Shown in pieces: positions 41,301 through 53,900 of a stretch of 64,000 bases of DNA. The stretch is from Paguma larvata (Eukaryota > Chordata > Mammalia > Carnivora > Viverridae), in assembly GCA_030068075.1 (NCBI GenBank), contig CM057835.1, forward strand, positions 71,873,895 to 71,937,894. Direction: 5' to 3'. The translations under genes and the position numbers were made by a program. Within the stretch, counting starts at the first letter, position 1. Every line of letters starts with the position of its first letter. Below the pieces are notes generated by a model. The model ran no database searches. It was given only the letters and a program-made list of their open reading frames with translations, and was not told where the DNA came from.

Positions 41301-44300
41301 TGGTCTAAAGGGGCGGAATGGGCCCTTGGGAGCGGCATCTCAGTGGGTCCCCACCTGGGCTGCGGCCTGCAGCATGGCAAACCAAGACCACTGTGTGCTG
41401 TACTGTGTCGCATGTTGTACACCATGTGATAGGTGTCGCGACGGGTGTCTGTTTTACTGTGGTGTGGTGTGCTGTGCTACACTGTACGGTGTCTCTTGCT
41501 CCATGCTTTATGCTGTTACATGTTGTGTTGTAGTATGATATGGTGTGACACGATATATCCACCCACCCGTGGCTTCCCATGCGCTCAGGCTAAAAATCAC
41601 ACCCTCAGCCTTACGGCACTGCGTGACCTGGCCCAGACAACTGACTTGGCCTCATCTCACCCTCCCACCATGCTAGCTTTCTTTCAATTCTACAACCAAA
41701 ATCATACCCTTACAGACCACAGGAACTTTGCACAGGCTTCTTTCTGCCCCAAAACAAGGCTCTCACTCATCCCAGCCCCCTGGCCCACTCCTGTCAGGCT
41801 CAGCTCTAGCACCTAAGCCTTTCCTTGACCCCCAACACAATGCAAACTCCATTATGAGCTTCCCCCAAGGTGCTGTGCTTACTCTCCTTGGAGGAGCTTG
41901 GTGTAGGTGCTTTTCGTCCGGGTGACTGACTACCCTTCAAATGGCCCCCAGAGAGGGACCAGGCCCCACCACACTGAGCCCCCAGCACAGAGCACAGCGC
42001 CTGGCATGAAGCTGGCATCCAGAAAATGTTGTGGAAAGAATAAAAATGGAAGATGCTTTAAAATCCAGAATCTAACTAAATGGAGGCTCCTAGGACTAGA
42101 AGGGATTTCTTACCTATTCTTTTCTAGCCTTAGTAAGGGTTATATGCAGGCAGGAAGAATTTGCTCACCATCTGTGTTACGTCTAATGCCTTAAATACAC
42201 AATTTCATTTACCTAGTATAGGCAATGAATAGACCAAGGGGTGGCAAACCGCGGCCTGCAGCCTGTTTTGTACAGCCCACCAGCTAAAAATGATATCTGC
42301 ATTTATAAAGGGTTATTACACACACACACCCCTGAGAAGAATATACAACAGAGATGGTACCTGGCCCACAAAGCCTAAAGTCCTTTGTGGACATCTGGTC
42401 TTCTGTGGGAGGAGTGTGCCGAGCCCTATAACAGACGGTGGTTATTTTAAAAGCCCCGCCCACTCTCCCAGAGAGACAATCTCTGCACTCTTCCTCTAAT
42501 AACCCAATCCTGGATTTCACTACCAAGTAACACGTCCTCCAGTCAAGCCCACCTCCCTCATGCTTCCGTCTGGCCTTCCCCCTGCGTGAGGGCAGCCTGG
42601 ACATCAGTTCACAGCTTCTCTTCTCTCGTCACATAGCCAGGATCCTCTCCAGCGTTCTCAGGCCTTCCTCTCCTTCACTATAACAGGGAGGCACCCGGGG
42701 CCCTTCCCAAAGTCCCGAACCCCTTGGCTGGGAAACCCACACTCAGACAGGATGGAGCTCCTCGCCCAGCTGATGAAATAATAGGAAGGCCATCTAATAA
42801 GACGGCAGAACAGCCCCAATTTTCCAACTGTCTCAGGGTCTGGGCAGGAAGACATTCCTGGGACACTCAACAAGTGGAAACATACCAGCAGTCATACCAC
42901 GGACCGAAAACTAGCCCCTCCTGAGCATGTGCAGGTGCTGGCTCTGTGCTGGCCACAGCTGCTCGATCTCCTTATCGTGACAACAACAAACAGGGAGAGA
43001 GGTTTGCTCTCCCTGTTTTTAGGGAGTGGCGTGTAGCATCCCAGGGTCACCCACTTAGGGGTGCCAGGACCGGCCCCAGGTCTGCCTAATTCAGGGCAGG
43101 AAATGCAGACCACTACGTGACAATGCCTCTGATTGGAAGAACACTGCTGTCAAAGCATACTAAATTTAAAGGTTCAAGATTCGATGTCAGAATTTTGAAA
43201 ACAAAAACCGCACACCAGGGCGCCTGGGTGGCTCAGTCGGTTGAGCGTCCGACTTCGGCTCAGGTCATGATCTCGCGGTTTGTGAGTTCGAGCCCCGCAT
43301 CGGGCTCTGTGCTGACAGCTCAGAGCCTGGAGCCTGCTTCGGATTCTGTGTCTCCCTCTCTCTCTCTGCCCCTCCCCTGCTCATGCTCTGTCTCTCTCTG
43401 TCTCAAAAATAAATAAATATTAAAAACAAACAAACAAAAAAAAAACAAAAAACTGCACACCAGATCTCACTGAGGGGCTGAACGACCCCAACTCTAGGAG
43501 GCTGCCAATATGAGTTCTCTCTTCCCTGGGGACCTCTCACACACTGTGGGATTCACGAAGGCTATGCCGAAGCCCATCCTCCAGTGCATCCCACATAGCC
43601 CTTGAGGGCGAGCATGCATTCAAGAGCCACAGAACCCACACCCGGGACCAACTCCAGACTCTCCATTCGCCATGTCACTGCTCTGAACCCAGTTTCCTCC
43701 AGTCCAGCACTTGGCAAATGTTAGTTTCATTTTCCCCTCTGGGAAGGGCAGACTGAGAAGGGGTTTACAGGGACGTGGCAGGTGGCTGGCGTCAAGAACG
43801 GCAAGAACAAATAGAGACTTAGACGAGGCATACTTGTGAGACCTGGCCTGCTTCTTGGCAGCCAACAAGTGCACGCCTCTAGGCATCTGTCCATCAGGTA
43901 GCCAGCTCCCACTCATACCATCAGCACGGGGTCAGGCCTCAGGGCCTCTCCCTCCTGTGCAGGGTCCACCGGCCAACCCAGCAACCCCGGAGACCCGGAT
44001 GACCTACGTGAAGAAGGGGATGGGCTGCACAAGCTTCAAGTCTGGCTCCTTCTCCCGCACGGTCAGCGCTTGCCTCTTCTTCCGCAGCCCCAGGGCCTCC
44101 TCCACAATGGCCTGTGTCTCAGCTGCGCTCACTGACACATCATGGATTGACATGTCACTAAAACCGTGTAAGACAGACAGAAATTACAATGTTACAAAGT
44201 AGAGCTAAGGCTGAAATTTTACAGACAGGGATGCAGTTAAGTTAATACCCTTTAATCTGTATTCATTCTTCCTACAAACTAACGCCTTGAGTCTGGCCTC

Positions 44301-47300
44301 TAAGGGCAGTAATTAGCATTCTTAATACCCACATACGACAGAAGTGACTAATACCCTTTGTTCTTTCTACAATTCAAAATTAAGCAAAGAGTTTTCATAT
44401 GTATTAACAATATCACAGTGATGTCAGAAAAGCCACAGAAAAATATAACCTTGCTCTCAATCATTTACAGAGAATTTTAAAAGAACTGTCCCATCCTGCC
44501 CAGTCCAAAAAAGTCATCAGACCACCTAAGCTCCCAAAGTCTCTAGTGTATCCAAACTACAGAAACGGTGATGGCTTTGAGGCCTCAGGTGCCCTCACAC
44601 AGACACGCCTCCACCTGAGGTGGCCCGGCACTACCTGCCCTCCTGCCCAGGCTGTCCTGATGCCTCTCAGCAGGCCTCTACCACAAAGTCACTTACTTAT
44701 GGATTTACTTTTCCATTTTATCTCGCTCCAAAGATGGTTAATACCATCAGGAGAGATATGAACAAGAAGTATACTCTTATAAGGGATAGACACAGAGATG
44801 AATAACCACCACCAGCTGAGTTCCCGGGGCCAAGGACCAGAGGACAGAGGAGTTGGTTCATCCAGAGGGTTGAGGGAAGGAGGCAGCCAGAGTTTGGAAA
44901 GCTGCCCAAACTGGGAGCTGGAGCATGAAGAAGGAGCAATGGCACAACAGGTGGAGAGGTGGAAAGATGGCCTTCCACGTGAGGGCATGAGGGAGCCAGG
45001 GCACAGGACGCAACAGGACCAGGCCTGGAATCTGTCAGGGACCTAGGGTACTCTTCGCCTCGGGGAGGGAGAAGTAGGAGGCAAGGAGAAGAACCAAGGG
45101 GGTCAGACTGTAAAGGACCGCCTAGGTGATGTACTGAGCATATGCTTTGTCCTGGAGGCAAGGCAGGGATGGCACAGGGTCAAGGTCATTTCTGGGACAC
45201 TAAACATGGGAATGACTGGGAGCAAAGCCCTAGAAAGGGAAATGGCGAGGAGGCAAGGTGGACCGTAGGCTACTGCAAACATCTAGAGGACAGCTGGTGA
45301 ATACCAAGAGCCAGCAGGGCAGTAGGGAAGGAGGGCAGCAGAGAGCCAAGGAGGCACCACCATGATTAAGCGTACAGGCGAGTAACAAGCAAGGCAGGAT
45401 CAAAGCCAGGTGAGGGGTGGAGTGGGGAATGAAGTGCAGGCGTTCATCTGCCGGGTCAGGACCTGAGAGAAGGAGGTGCACACACCTCCTGACATCCACC
45501 AACCACACATTGTTGGGGGAAAGGGGGTGCAGAACCAGCACAGGAAGAGCAGGACCCACCATTTAAGGAACATTCGGAGGGAGTCCTTCCGGAGACAAGG
45601 CTGTTCTTCAAAGATCTTTTCCTTGAGAACCAGTCCTTTGCTGTATCGGCAGTCCTTCTCCAAAGCTTTGCAGATGAAGTAGAGACATGCTGGCAGGGAA
45701 AGAAAAACTATGACCTTTGAGCTTGCACCCCAAACCTCTGGCCTTGCCAGTTAACACCAAGAAAACGCCACTACTCTGGAATGGAAGTAATGATGGTAAA
45801 CAATAGCGAGATACCACTTTGCCTAATTCGATCAGGAAAGACCCTGAAAACACTACCACCCACAGCAGATGAGGCTAACCCAAATGCCGCGGCGGGAGGA
45901 CAGACTGTATAACCTTTCCGGAGAACTGAAGGTGTCACACAGAACCTCGGCCCAACAATCCACCTCTGGGAACTCCTGCAAACACCTACAGGCCCATGGT
46001 GATCGACTCTCGGCTAAATGGAAAACAGCCTTCAAAAAAACCAGGAAACCACTCAGTGCCTCCCCAGGGGAGCCTAGTTAAGGAAGGCTTCCCTAATCCA
46101 CACACTGGGTTGCTGAGCGGCCGTCGTACATACAGATGGTCGAGGGTGTGCTCACTGACCAGAGGGAAGGCCACAGGACAGCACAGGGAGAAGGCAGGAA
46201 ACCTACCAGGCCACACGGTGTATACATAAAACCAGTTTCTGTTCTTTGTGCTTATCTGTACTTTCCAATTTTCCTCCTCTTTTTCTTTTCTTTAAACGCT
46301 TCTTAACAAAAATAGCTATTTCTTGCAATTAAATACATGTACATCATTCATGTCAATGAGCCTCCTCAAATCACTGATCTGGAAAGCCTGTGCCTTCTCC
46401 AGCTCCTCCAGGAGTGAAGACAGTTAACAGGCAAAGTAACTTAGAGAAAAAATGGGACAGCAAGGAATCACAAAGCAGAGCTGCAATGTGAACTAGGAAA
46501 GCCTTTAATATTTGTAAGTAGGAAGAGCCCGACAGACGGGACTGCCACGAGTCCCCAGCAGGCTCAGTGCCAGCAGGCCTCACCTGTGAACACACGGGGA
46601 AATGGCACAGGGCAGCCAAGCGCCGGCTGTGCTTCTGCTGGGCACTTGGACCACTACCATGCTCTGCTCAGTTTCGGGGTCTGAGTGTAGATGGATTGCA
46701 AGCCACTCCTATCAAGAATAACCAGACAAAGAAGGAGCCAGGACTAAGGAGGACAGAAAGGTAGAGCAGAAACAGAGATGTGGGCACGGGAGCTTTGAGA
46801 GACAGAAGGAAGTGGTGTCCTCCTAGAGTGCCATGGGAGGAGAGAGCAGAGCCTGGTCACAAAGCTCCACAGGTACCACGCTGCCCCCAGCAAGGCACGC
46901 GGAGGCTGTGCAATCTGTGAGCAGGGAGGGTCCGGGCAGTCCCAGCACAACCCAGCAAGCAGCTGACTGTACAGCTGCATAGATGACCCGCAGCTTCCTG
47001 CCCCACACAAGAACACGGTCTCTCTGGGACCACAGTGGGACACGAGAATGGCCATAGACGCCAGAGACACCCAGAGAGAAAACCAAGGAGGCCCTGAGCA
47101 TTTGATGACGCTGGCTCTTAGCAGGCATCCTGGCTGCAGTAAAGCTCACCGCACTAGCTGCACTGCACCAGCATTCCCACAGAGGGAAGGCCTAGCAAGT
47201 CCCAAGGGAACAAGAGGTGGTCAGCAGGCATCAACCCCAAGCACTCCTCATCTCAAGTGAACCAAGTGCCTCTGGGAGTTGATTTAATATGCTGCTTTTA

Positions 47301-47937
47301 CTTTGGGGTGCTAAACGAGGTAGCCAGGGAAAAGAAGGCAGAACACAAGCCTGTCCACCTGAAGGTGGCACCCAAGCTGCAGGAAAAGCTTCCAAGAGGA
47401 GCCTAAACATCCCTAGAAGGAGAAGCTGTGAGGGTCCAAAGGGTGCCCCCCAAGGACTCTCACATTCTGCTGGTGGGTGATGAAAACTGCAGCAAACAAT
47501 AGAACACGTGCTGTGTCCACCAGCAAATGCACACAAGAACATTCACAGCACTGATACGCAAAAATTCAACTCTGGAAATGAGCCAATGTGCAAGCAACAG
47601 AATGGTCAAATTGTGTACACACATAACAGACAACAGGGCAATAAAAAGGCCTTGGCAACTGTCTGAGTGTGCTCATGGACAGGAAGACCACGGCCAAAGG
47701 AGCCAGGCTGCGAAGAGTATGCACCGCCACCTGACGCCCACATAGAGGAGGCTCGACAACAAGCAGAGCTCATCTCTGGTGAGTGACAAAAGAGGGAAAT
47801 CAAGGTCACCTCCGGGGTGGTAATGACTGGAATGGGACCCAAAGCAGCCTGCCTTCTGGAGCTTTAGAAACTATCTATATCTTGATTTGTTTTATGTATA
47901 CACATTGTGCACTCTATGTGAGTGTGTGTGAGTGTGT

Positions 47938-47988
<51 letters not shown>

Positions 47989-50900
47989 TTACCTCAATTA
48001 AAGAGCTTTAAAAAGTGTTTGTGAAGAATCAGAGGTGGGCAATGGTAAACAGGGCCTAGTGCTTCTCAAAATACTCCATGCTATTTGTCTTTAAAAAAGT
48101 GAAGGGAGGGGCGCCTGGGTGGCTCAGTCGGTTGGGCGGCCGACTTCGGCTCAGGTCATGATCTTACAGTCTGTGAGTTCGAGCCCCGCGTCGGGCTCTG
48201 TGCTGACAGCTCAAAGCCTGGAGCCTGCTTCGGATTCTGTGTCTCCCTCTCTCTCTCTGACCCTCCCCCACTCACGCTTTGTCTCTCCTGCTCTCAAAAA
48301 TGAATAAAAGCATAAAAAATAAATAAATAAATAATAAATAATAAAAAAGTGAAGGGAAAGAGGCGCATGGGTGGCTCAGTTGGTTAAGCATCTGACTTTG
48401 GCTCAGGTCATGATCTCACGGTTCATGGGTTCGAGCCCCACATTGGGCTGTGTGCTGACAGCTCAGAGCCTGGAGCCTGCTTCAGATTCTGTGTCTCCTT
48501 CTCCCTCTGCCCCTCCCTGGCTCACACTCTGTCTCTGTCTCTGTCTCTCTCAAAAATAAATAAACATTAAAAAAAAAAAAAAGGGAAGGAAAAAGCCTCT
48601 GCCAGTCAGTCTTCCAGGCTTAAGCCTTCAGAATGATAGCAAGTGCTCATCAGCATGTCTATCCTAAAAAGAGTAACGGCTCAGCCAGGTACGAGCACCT
48701 TCACACACCGGACCAGCCCACAGCATACACAGTTGGCTCACGGAGCCCCGGGCTCCCACTGCGCTCAGCCCTGCTCTGAGCACTCCTGGAGAGCCTTCTT
48801 CCGCTCTGGCCCCAGAGGACACCCAGAGGCGGCTAACTCCCAGAACACCTAATCAGTGCCTGCCTCAGGACCAGCCCATGCAAGAGACAGAGGAGTTCTC
48901 TGCAGACCAGATGGCAAGGCTGGGCCAAGGAGCTTAAGCAACTAGAGGGCAGACTGGGGCTCCATCTGGCAGAGACCTTTCCAGTAGCCCTGCTGCTCTG
49001 TAAAGGAAGAGACTGCCTCCAGGCGTAGTGAGGTCCCCAGCACCAGAAGGAGTCAAGCTGCAGCTGCGAGGCCCTCTGTTGGCAGGTTATAGACAGAGGT
49101 TCTGGCATAGGATGGGCTATGCAGGGATGAAATGAGATAACCAAAGGAAAAACCACTCAGAGAACATGTTATCTATTACTACAATGCTCTCGATAAATCT
49201 CATTTGAGTAAGAAAGACACACGCAATAAAGCAGGAACGCAAAGTCATCTCCCTTTCCTGACAGTTGGGCAGAAAGCCCTTCAGTGTTAACCTGGCCTCC
49301 AACTTACCCCAGCTGCCCTCCCTCCTCTGTCCCAAAAACACAAGCACATGGGAGAAAGCCATCAAAGCCTGACTCACTTGTGTAATCACTGAGGGTGTAC
49401 AGGACAGTGATGAGGTTGTCCAAGCAGGGCCAGTGGTCAGGATTGCACCGCAGCCCTTCCTCAAAAGCATGGCGAGCCAAGGGGACCCGGATGAGCCGCA
49501 AGGCCACGTGTCCGATTTTATACCAGAGGTTGACATCCGTGGAGTCCAGCATGACTGCCTAGAAGCAGCACAAACACAGGGCACACACATCCGGTCAGCT
49601 CTCTTGCTCAACAGGCACCCATGGTGATAGGAGGGACATAGCACTGGCCCAGCCACTCAAAATACCCAGAAAAAATGGCAAACACAAGGTACATGAACCA
49701 ACTTATCAAATTCAGAACACTTTCTTCTTAACATACTTTGTCTCTCTGAACACCTGTATTCCTTACATATCTGATAGATAAAAGAAGTGAAAGTACCGTT
49801 AAAATGGGTATTTCTGTGAGATTTAAAATTTTTAATTTAAGGGGTACCTGGGTGGCTCATTCGGTTGAGCATCCAGCTTCTGCTCAGGTCATGATCTTGT
49901 GGTTTGTGAGTTCAAGCCCTGTATCATGCTCTGTGCTGACAGCTCAGAGCCTGGAGCCTGCTTCAGATTCTGTGTCTCCCTCTCTCTCTGTTCCTCCCCC
50001 ACATTCACTCTCTCTCAAAAATAAATAAACATTAAAAAAATATTAAAAATTTTTAATTTGATTTCAAATTGTGGGATTCTAGAAGGATTATAGGCTAGAC
50101 ACAGACCTCAGTTCGCATTCCTGTTTCTACGCTGACTAGCAGAGTGATCCCGAGCCTCAGTTCCCTCATCACTAAGTTGAAGAATACAGACGCTTCCTGC
50201 AAGATGGTACAGGGTTAGCGCATTCATGGAAAGCAGTTCACGTGGTGTAGGACACATTGAAGGTGCCCACAGAGACGGTGACAGTAACAGAAATCAGGGC
50301 GATACTGTTATGAGCAGGGGCAGGGTACCAGGGGGCAGGCTGTGTTCTCAGAACTTGTGTATGTACCAATTCGCTTAATTTTAATAACCACCATCTTTCT
50401 TACTATGCCCCCGCCATGCTGGAGTGGACCTGGAGGCTCAGAGAGAGTAAGCACACACACCCTGAGTGGCAGAGGACGAATGTACGTGCGGGCCCCTGCT
50501 CTCTCTGAACTCACTGTTATCCCCACTGATGAAGGTCTCAGGCACCACGGCCCAGTGATATGCCACTACAAGTTCTTCTTTTTAGCCACAAGACCACGAC
50601 CTCCCCCCCCGACCCCCACCAAGAGCTTTCAAAAACCCCGAGGGAGCTGAGCATTGCCAAACCACACCTCCAAGTAGAATTCCATGGCTGTCTCCAGGTC
50701 CTCTCGCTGGGCTGCCAGCTGGGCCAGGTTCTTATATGTGGAATATTTCAGCATCAGCCCAGGGTGTTTCAACCCTTCTTTCTCATCACCAGACGAAACT
50801 GCCTATGAACAAAAACAGAGTTCAAAAAGGGACACCCAGGCCCTGAAACCTCGGCAGGCAGTCAGCAGGATACCTGGCTTCCGGGCCGGTCTCTGCCGCA

Positions 50901-53900
50901 GGCCCCTGGCCCAGTCTGGTACCACCCTCCATTGGAAAATGAAAGCACTACACTAGAGGTTCTTGGGGGACCCCTCCAGCTCCGAGCAGACAGAGAAGAA
51001 AAGTCAGACCACCACTAGGCATTCTTCAGATAGTCTAGGCACCAAAAGGGACAGAGGGAACCCTCCCCGTGGCTATGGCCATGCCTGAAAGGTCAAGCTG
51101 GAGCCCACAGCTCCCCTATAGCAGGCCTGCAGAGGCAGGACAGGGCATGAGGAAGCCACCTAAGGGCAGCAGCAGGATCTGGAAGTGCCTAGGCAGCCAA
51201 CTTACACATTCCTACACATTCTGCAGCAGGAAGACTACCAGATTAGAAGCCAGGAGGCTGAGCTCCCAATTCTGTAACTCATCACATGACTGTGGACAAG
51301 TTACTTTAACTAAAAAATGAGTGCCCCAAGGGTCTCTGTATTATAAGGACAGTAAATCCTACCCTAAGTAACAAAAGTGCAAGCGAGCCAGAAGAACATA
51401 AAGATTGTAAATGTACTTTATAAAGAAAGTTATTTCACTACAGTTATTTTATGAAAACTCTTTGAAAACGCTACAACTTCTAAGACATCCCTGATGAGGA
51501 AAACTACTGCTCTAACCATGGGACAAGGAGTAAAACATTTCTAACAGAAAAACTCGGTGGCACAAAGAAATTCTTTCCAGGGCCAGGTCCATATCCCGGC
51601 TTTGTTCTGGGACAGGTCACCCTCACACATCATTCTTCGCGGTCAGAACAGATCTGAGGACATGCAGGCTTCAGGACACACCTCTTGACTATTCCCAAGA
51701 AATCTACCCTAGCGCTCTTCAGGAATGACAACAAGAAGTCTGAAAGGCTCAAATCAGGCTTCATTCACGATCCTATGACCTGGCTTATGCTGCAGAAAGA
51801 TCCCCAACGACAGACTGACCAAGGCTGGACACCAGGAACCTTCGCCCTCCAGGTACAGAACTGTTCAAATGCCCTTTTACAGAGGCCCTGTGAGTCTACC
51901 CTGGAGACTAGATAGTAAGTGGTACATCCAAACACAGTGGAAGCTCTTGTCACTAACCTCTACCTAACCCTCCGTGACACGCAGGCTGATGCCACAGGAG
52001 ACAAAGGGCTCGCCCCAACAAACGTGTGTGTGCCAACTAAGCAGTCCGCTTCTTAGGATTCGGGTGTGTTCCATGACCTGTTTATGCCAAGTGTTTGTAC
52101 AACTGTAACTACATAATTTAGTTTAATATTAGGTACACCAAAGCCAGATGAAGTTGAAAACAAACTTTTCTGTACATTTTCTGTACTTTTACATTTTCTT
52201 TTACTTTTATAAGCCAGGGAGAAGAGTGCTATAGCAGTCTTTCAAGACTGAAATTGATATACACAGAGGTAGACATACCTCTGGCTACAAGCCCAACATC
52301 TGGCCAGCACCCTTCTGACTTGGTGCTATGCTCACCTGTTCAAACCTCTGGGGCCCACTCTTCTGTGGTCTGAGGAAGACCCACTCTGGAAACATATCCA
52401 GCCTCTGGCCCATGGCTGAAGTTCAGTGAAGTAGAATAAAGTCATTTTCATCTCTGGGCCCTCACTCACTTCCTACTAATGGGGGAGGTATGAATCACAA
52501 TTCCCATGGCCCAAATTCTAAGACACTATAACCAGCACTAAAGAATCTGGACAAGCTATCCAACAGGAACATGAACAGATACCTTGAGTAAGAGAAGGGA
52601 CAGACTCCTCATACTGACAATCAGAACTCAGTTAGCGTTTTGCCTCATCAGTGGTAGAAACTATCCAGGGGTAGGGGCTTGAGACACAGTGTTTGTCTTC
52701 CTAGAGGTATAGGAGACTGCTCAACTAAAGGACCATGTTCCGGAAAATGTCCATGGATGGCGTCCGTCTGCTTCCTTATTGCAGATCTCTGTGTTTGGTG
52801 TTTGGCTACTTGAAAACAAAAGCCTTTCCTCCTAATGAAATATAATTCTTCTTAAATCAATTTTAAGTTGAGACTCATTTTCAAACCTCCAGGCAATGTC
52901 TCCATGACCCGGTCAACTCAGGTTTAACTCACTCACCACTAGCATGGCACCAAGGCTGGATCCAGGTCCTGCCCTGCCTGTCCCTCTCTGCCATACCCTG
53001 TGTCCTCAGTGTGTCTCTGTGTTGCTCTCCCAGCCCTTTTCTCCAACTATGTTTTTCAAAAGCCCATGGAGCACCTACGTGGGCCTTCCGAGCTCATGGG
53101 CTATCACCCAAACGGCATCTGCCAAAATATGTTGCCAACAGGATCATTAAGTACCAGAAAACCATGGGTTCCGGTCGTGGCTCTACTGCTTCACTAGTTG
53201 GACGGCTCTGAGCTATCGACGCTTCACTAAGCCTCCATTTCCATGACTGTAAAATGGGGACAACAGCTCCCCCCAACATGGCAGAGAAGTTGTAAAGAAA
53301 ATGTAATAAAATAAACTCCCCAACATGGAGTTCTTACAATGCACCAAGAACCACTCTACGTGCTTCACTGAATTCACTCAACCTTCACGGCAACCCAACG
53401 AGGCTGACACTCTACAGGTGGGAAAGCTGAGGGGCAGAGAGGGGAAGTAACATGTCCAAGGTTGCCCAGCCAAGAAGTGGGAGGGCAGAAGGCAAGCCCG
53501 CCACCGGCCTGTGGTGCCTCACCTCTCGCAGCAGGCGCGCCTCCAGGAGCTCATGGTAGGCCTTGGCTGACTCCTCAAACCGGTCGTGTTTCTGGAGATC
53601 CAGGGCCTTGTGATACAAGGCAAAAGCCTCTGCTTCCTGTGAACCAAGATAAGAGATATTCTCACACAGTATAAAGGTTTGTCATTTTTTAAGCCAAAAG
53701 TGTGCATAAGGGGGACTAGAGTCAAGGCCATGTTAACTGACAGCGGTAACCTCTGTAATGGAAACAATTCTAATACTCCAACCTGCCAGGAGCTCATTAC
53801 TACGAGAAGAACCCCTCAGGAGTCCCCCAAGGAGACACGAGCAACACAGGCTCAACTGAGTCTAAGCAACAGCAAAAAACACACTGGCCCAGGGACACAG

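Larger units (their letters stand above)
40875..44007 (-). other. CABIN1: CABIN1 intron
   Basis: Contains a GT-rich degenerate repeat (41385-41560), a hAT-like remnant (42237-42400) and a consensus-like SINE (43218-43447). Elsewhere nothing named. Confidence 0.8.
45690..49377 (-). other. CABIN1: CABIN1 intron
   Basis: 45.7-47.5 kb is unassigned. An old L1-like 3' piece (about 47526-47900) leads into a GT microsatellite (47919-47988) and two adjacent SINEs (48108-48342 and 48360-48580). 48590-49370 is unassigned. Confidence 0.8.
49559..50667 (-). other. CABIN1: CABIN1 intron
   Basis: One SINE (49841-50045) followed by a MIR-like piece (50095-50190). Confidence 0.8.
50803..53522 (-). other. 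CABIN1: CABIN1 intron
   Basis: MIR remnants at about 51235-51320, 53155-53275 and 53330-53505; no SINE of the carnivore family. 51330-53140 is unassigned. Confidence 0.75.

Noticed and set aside
43218..43300. tRNA-like sequences with A/B-box motifs
   Set aside because: They are the tRNA-derived heads of SINEs, with no intact cloverleaf; not tRNA genes.
43117..43416. Plus-strand frame ending in a conserved-looking peptide seen several times in the window
   Set aside because: The recurrence is caused by SINE copies (also at 31672, 34467, 48119, 48371 and 49804), not by a gene family.
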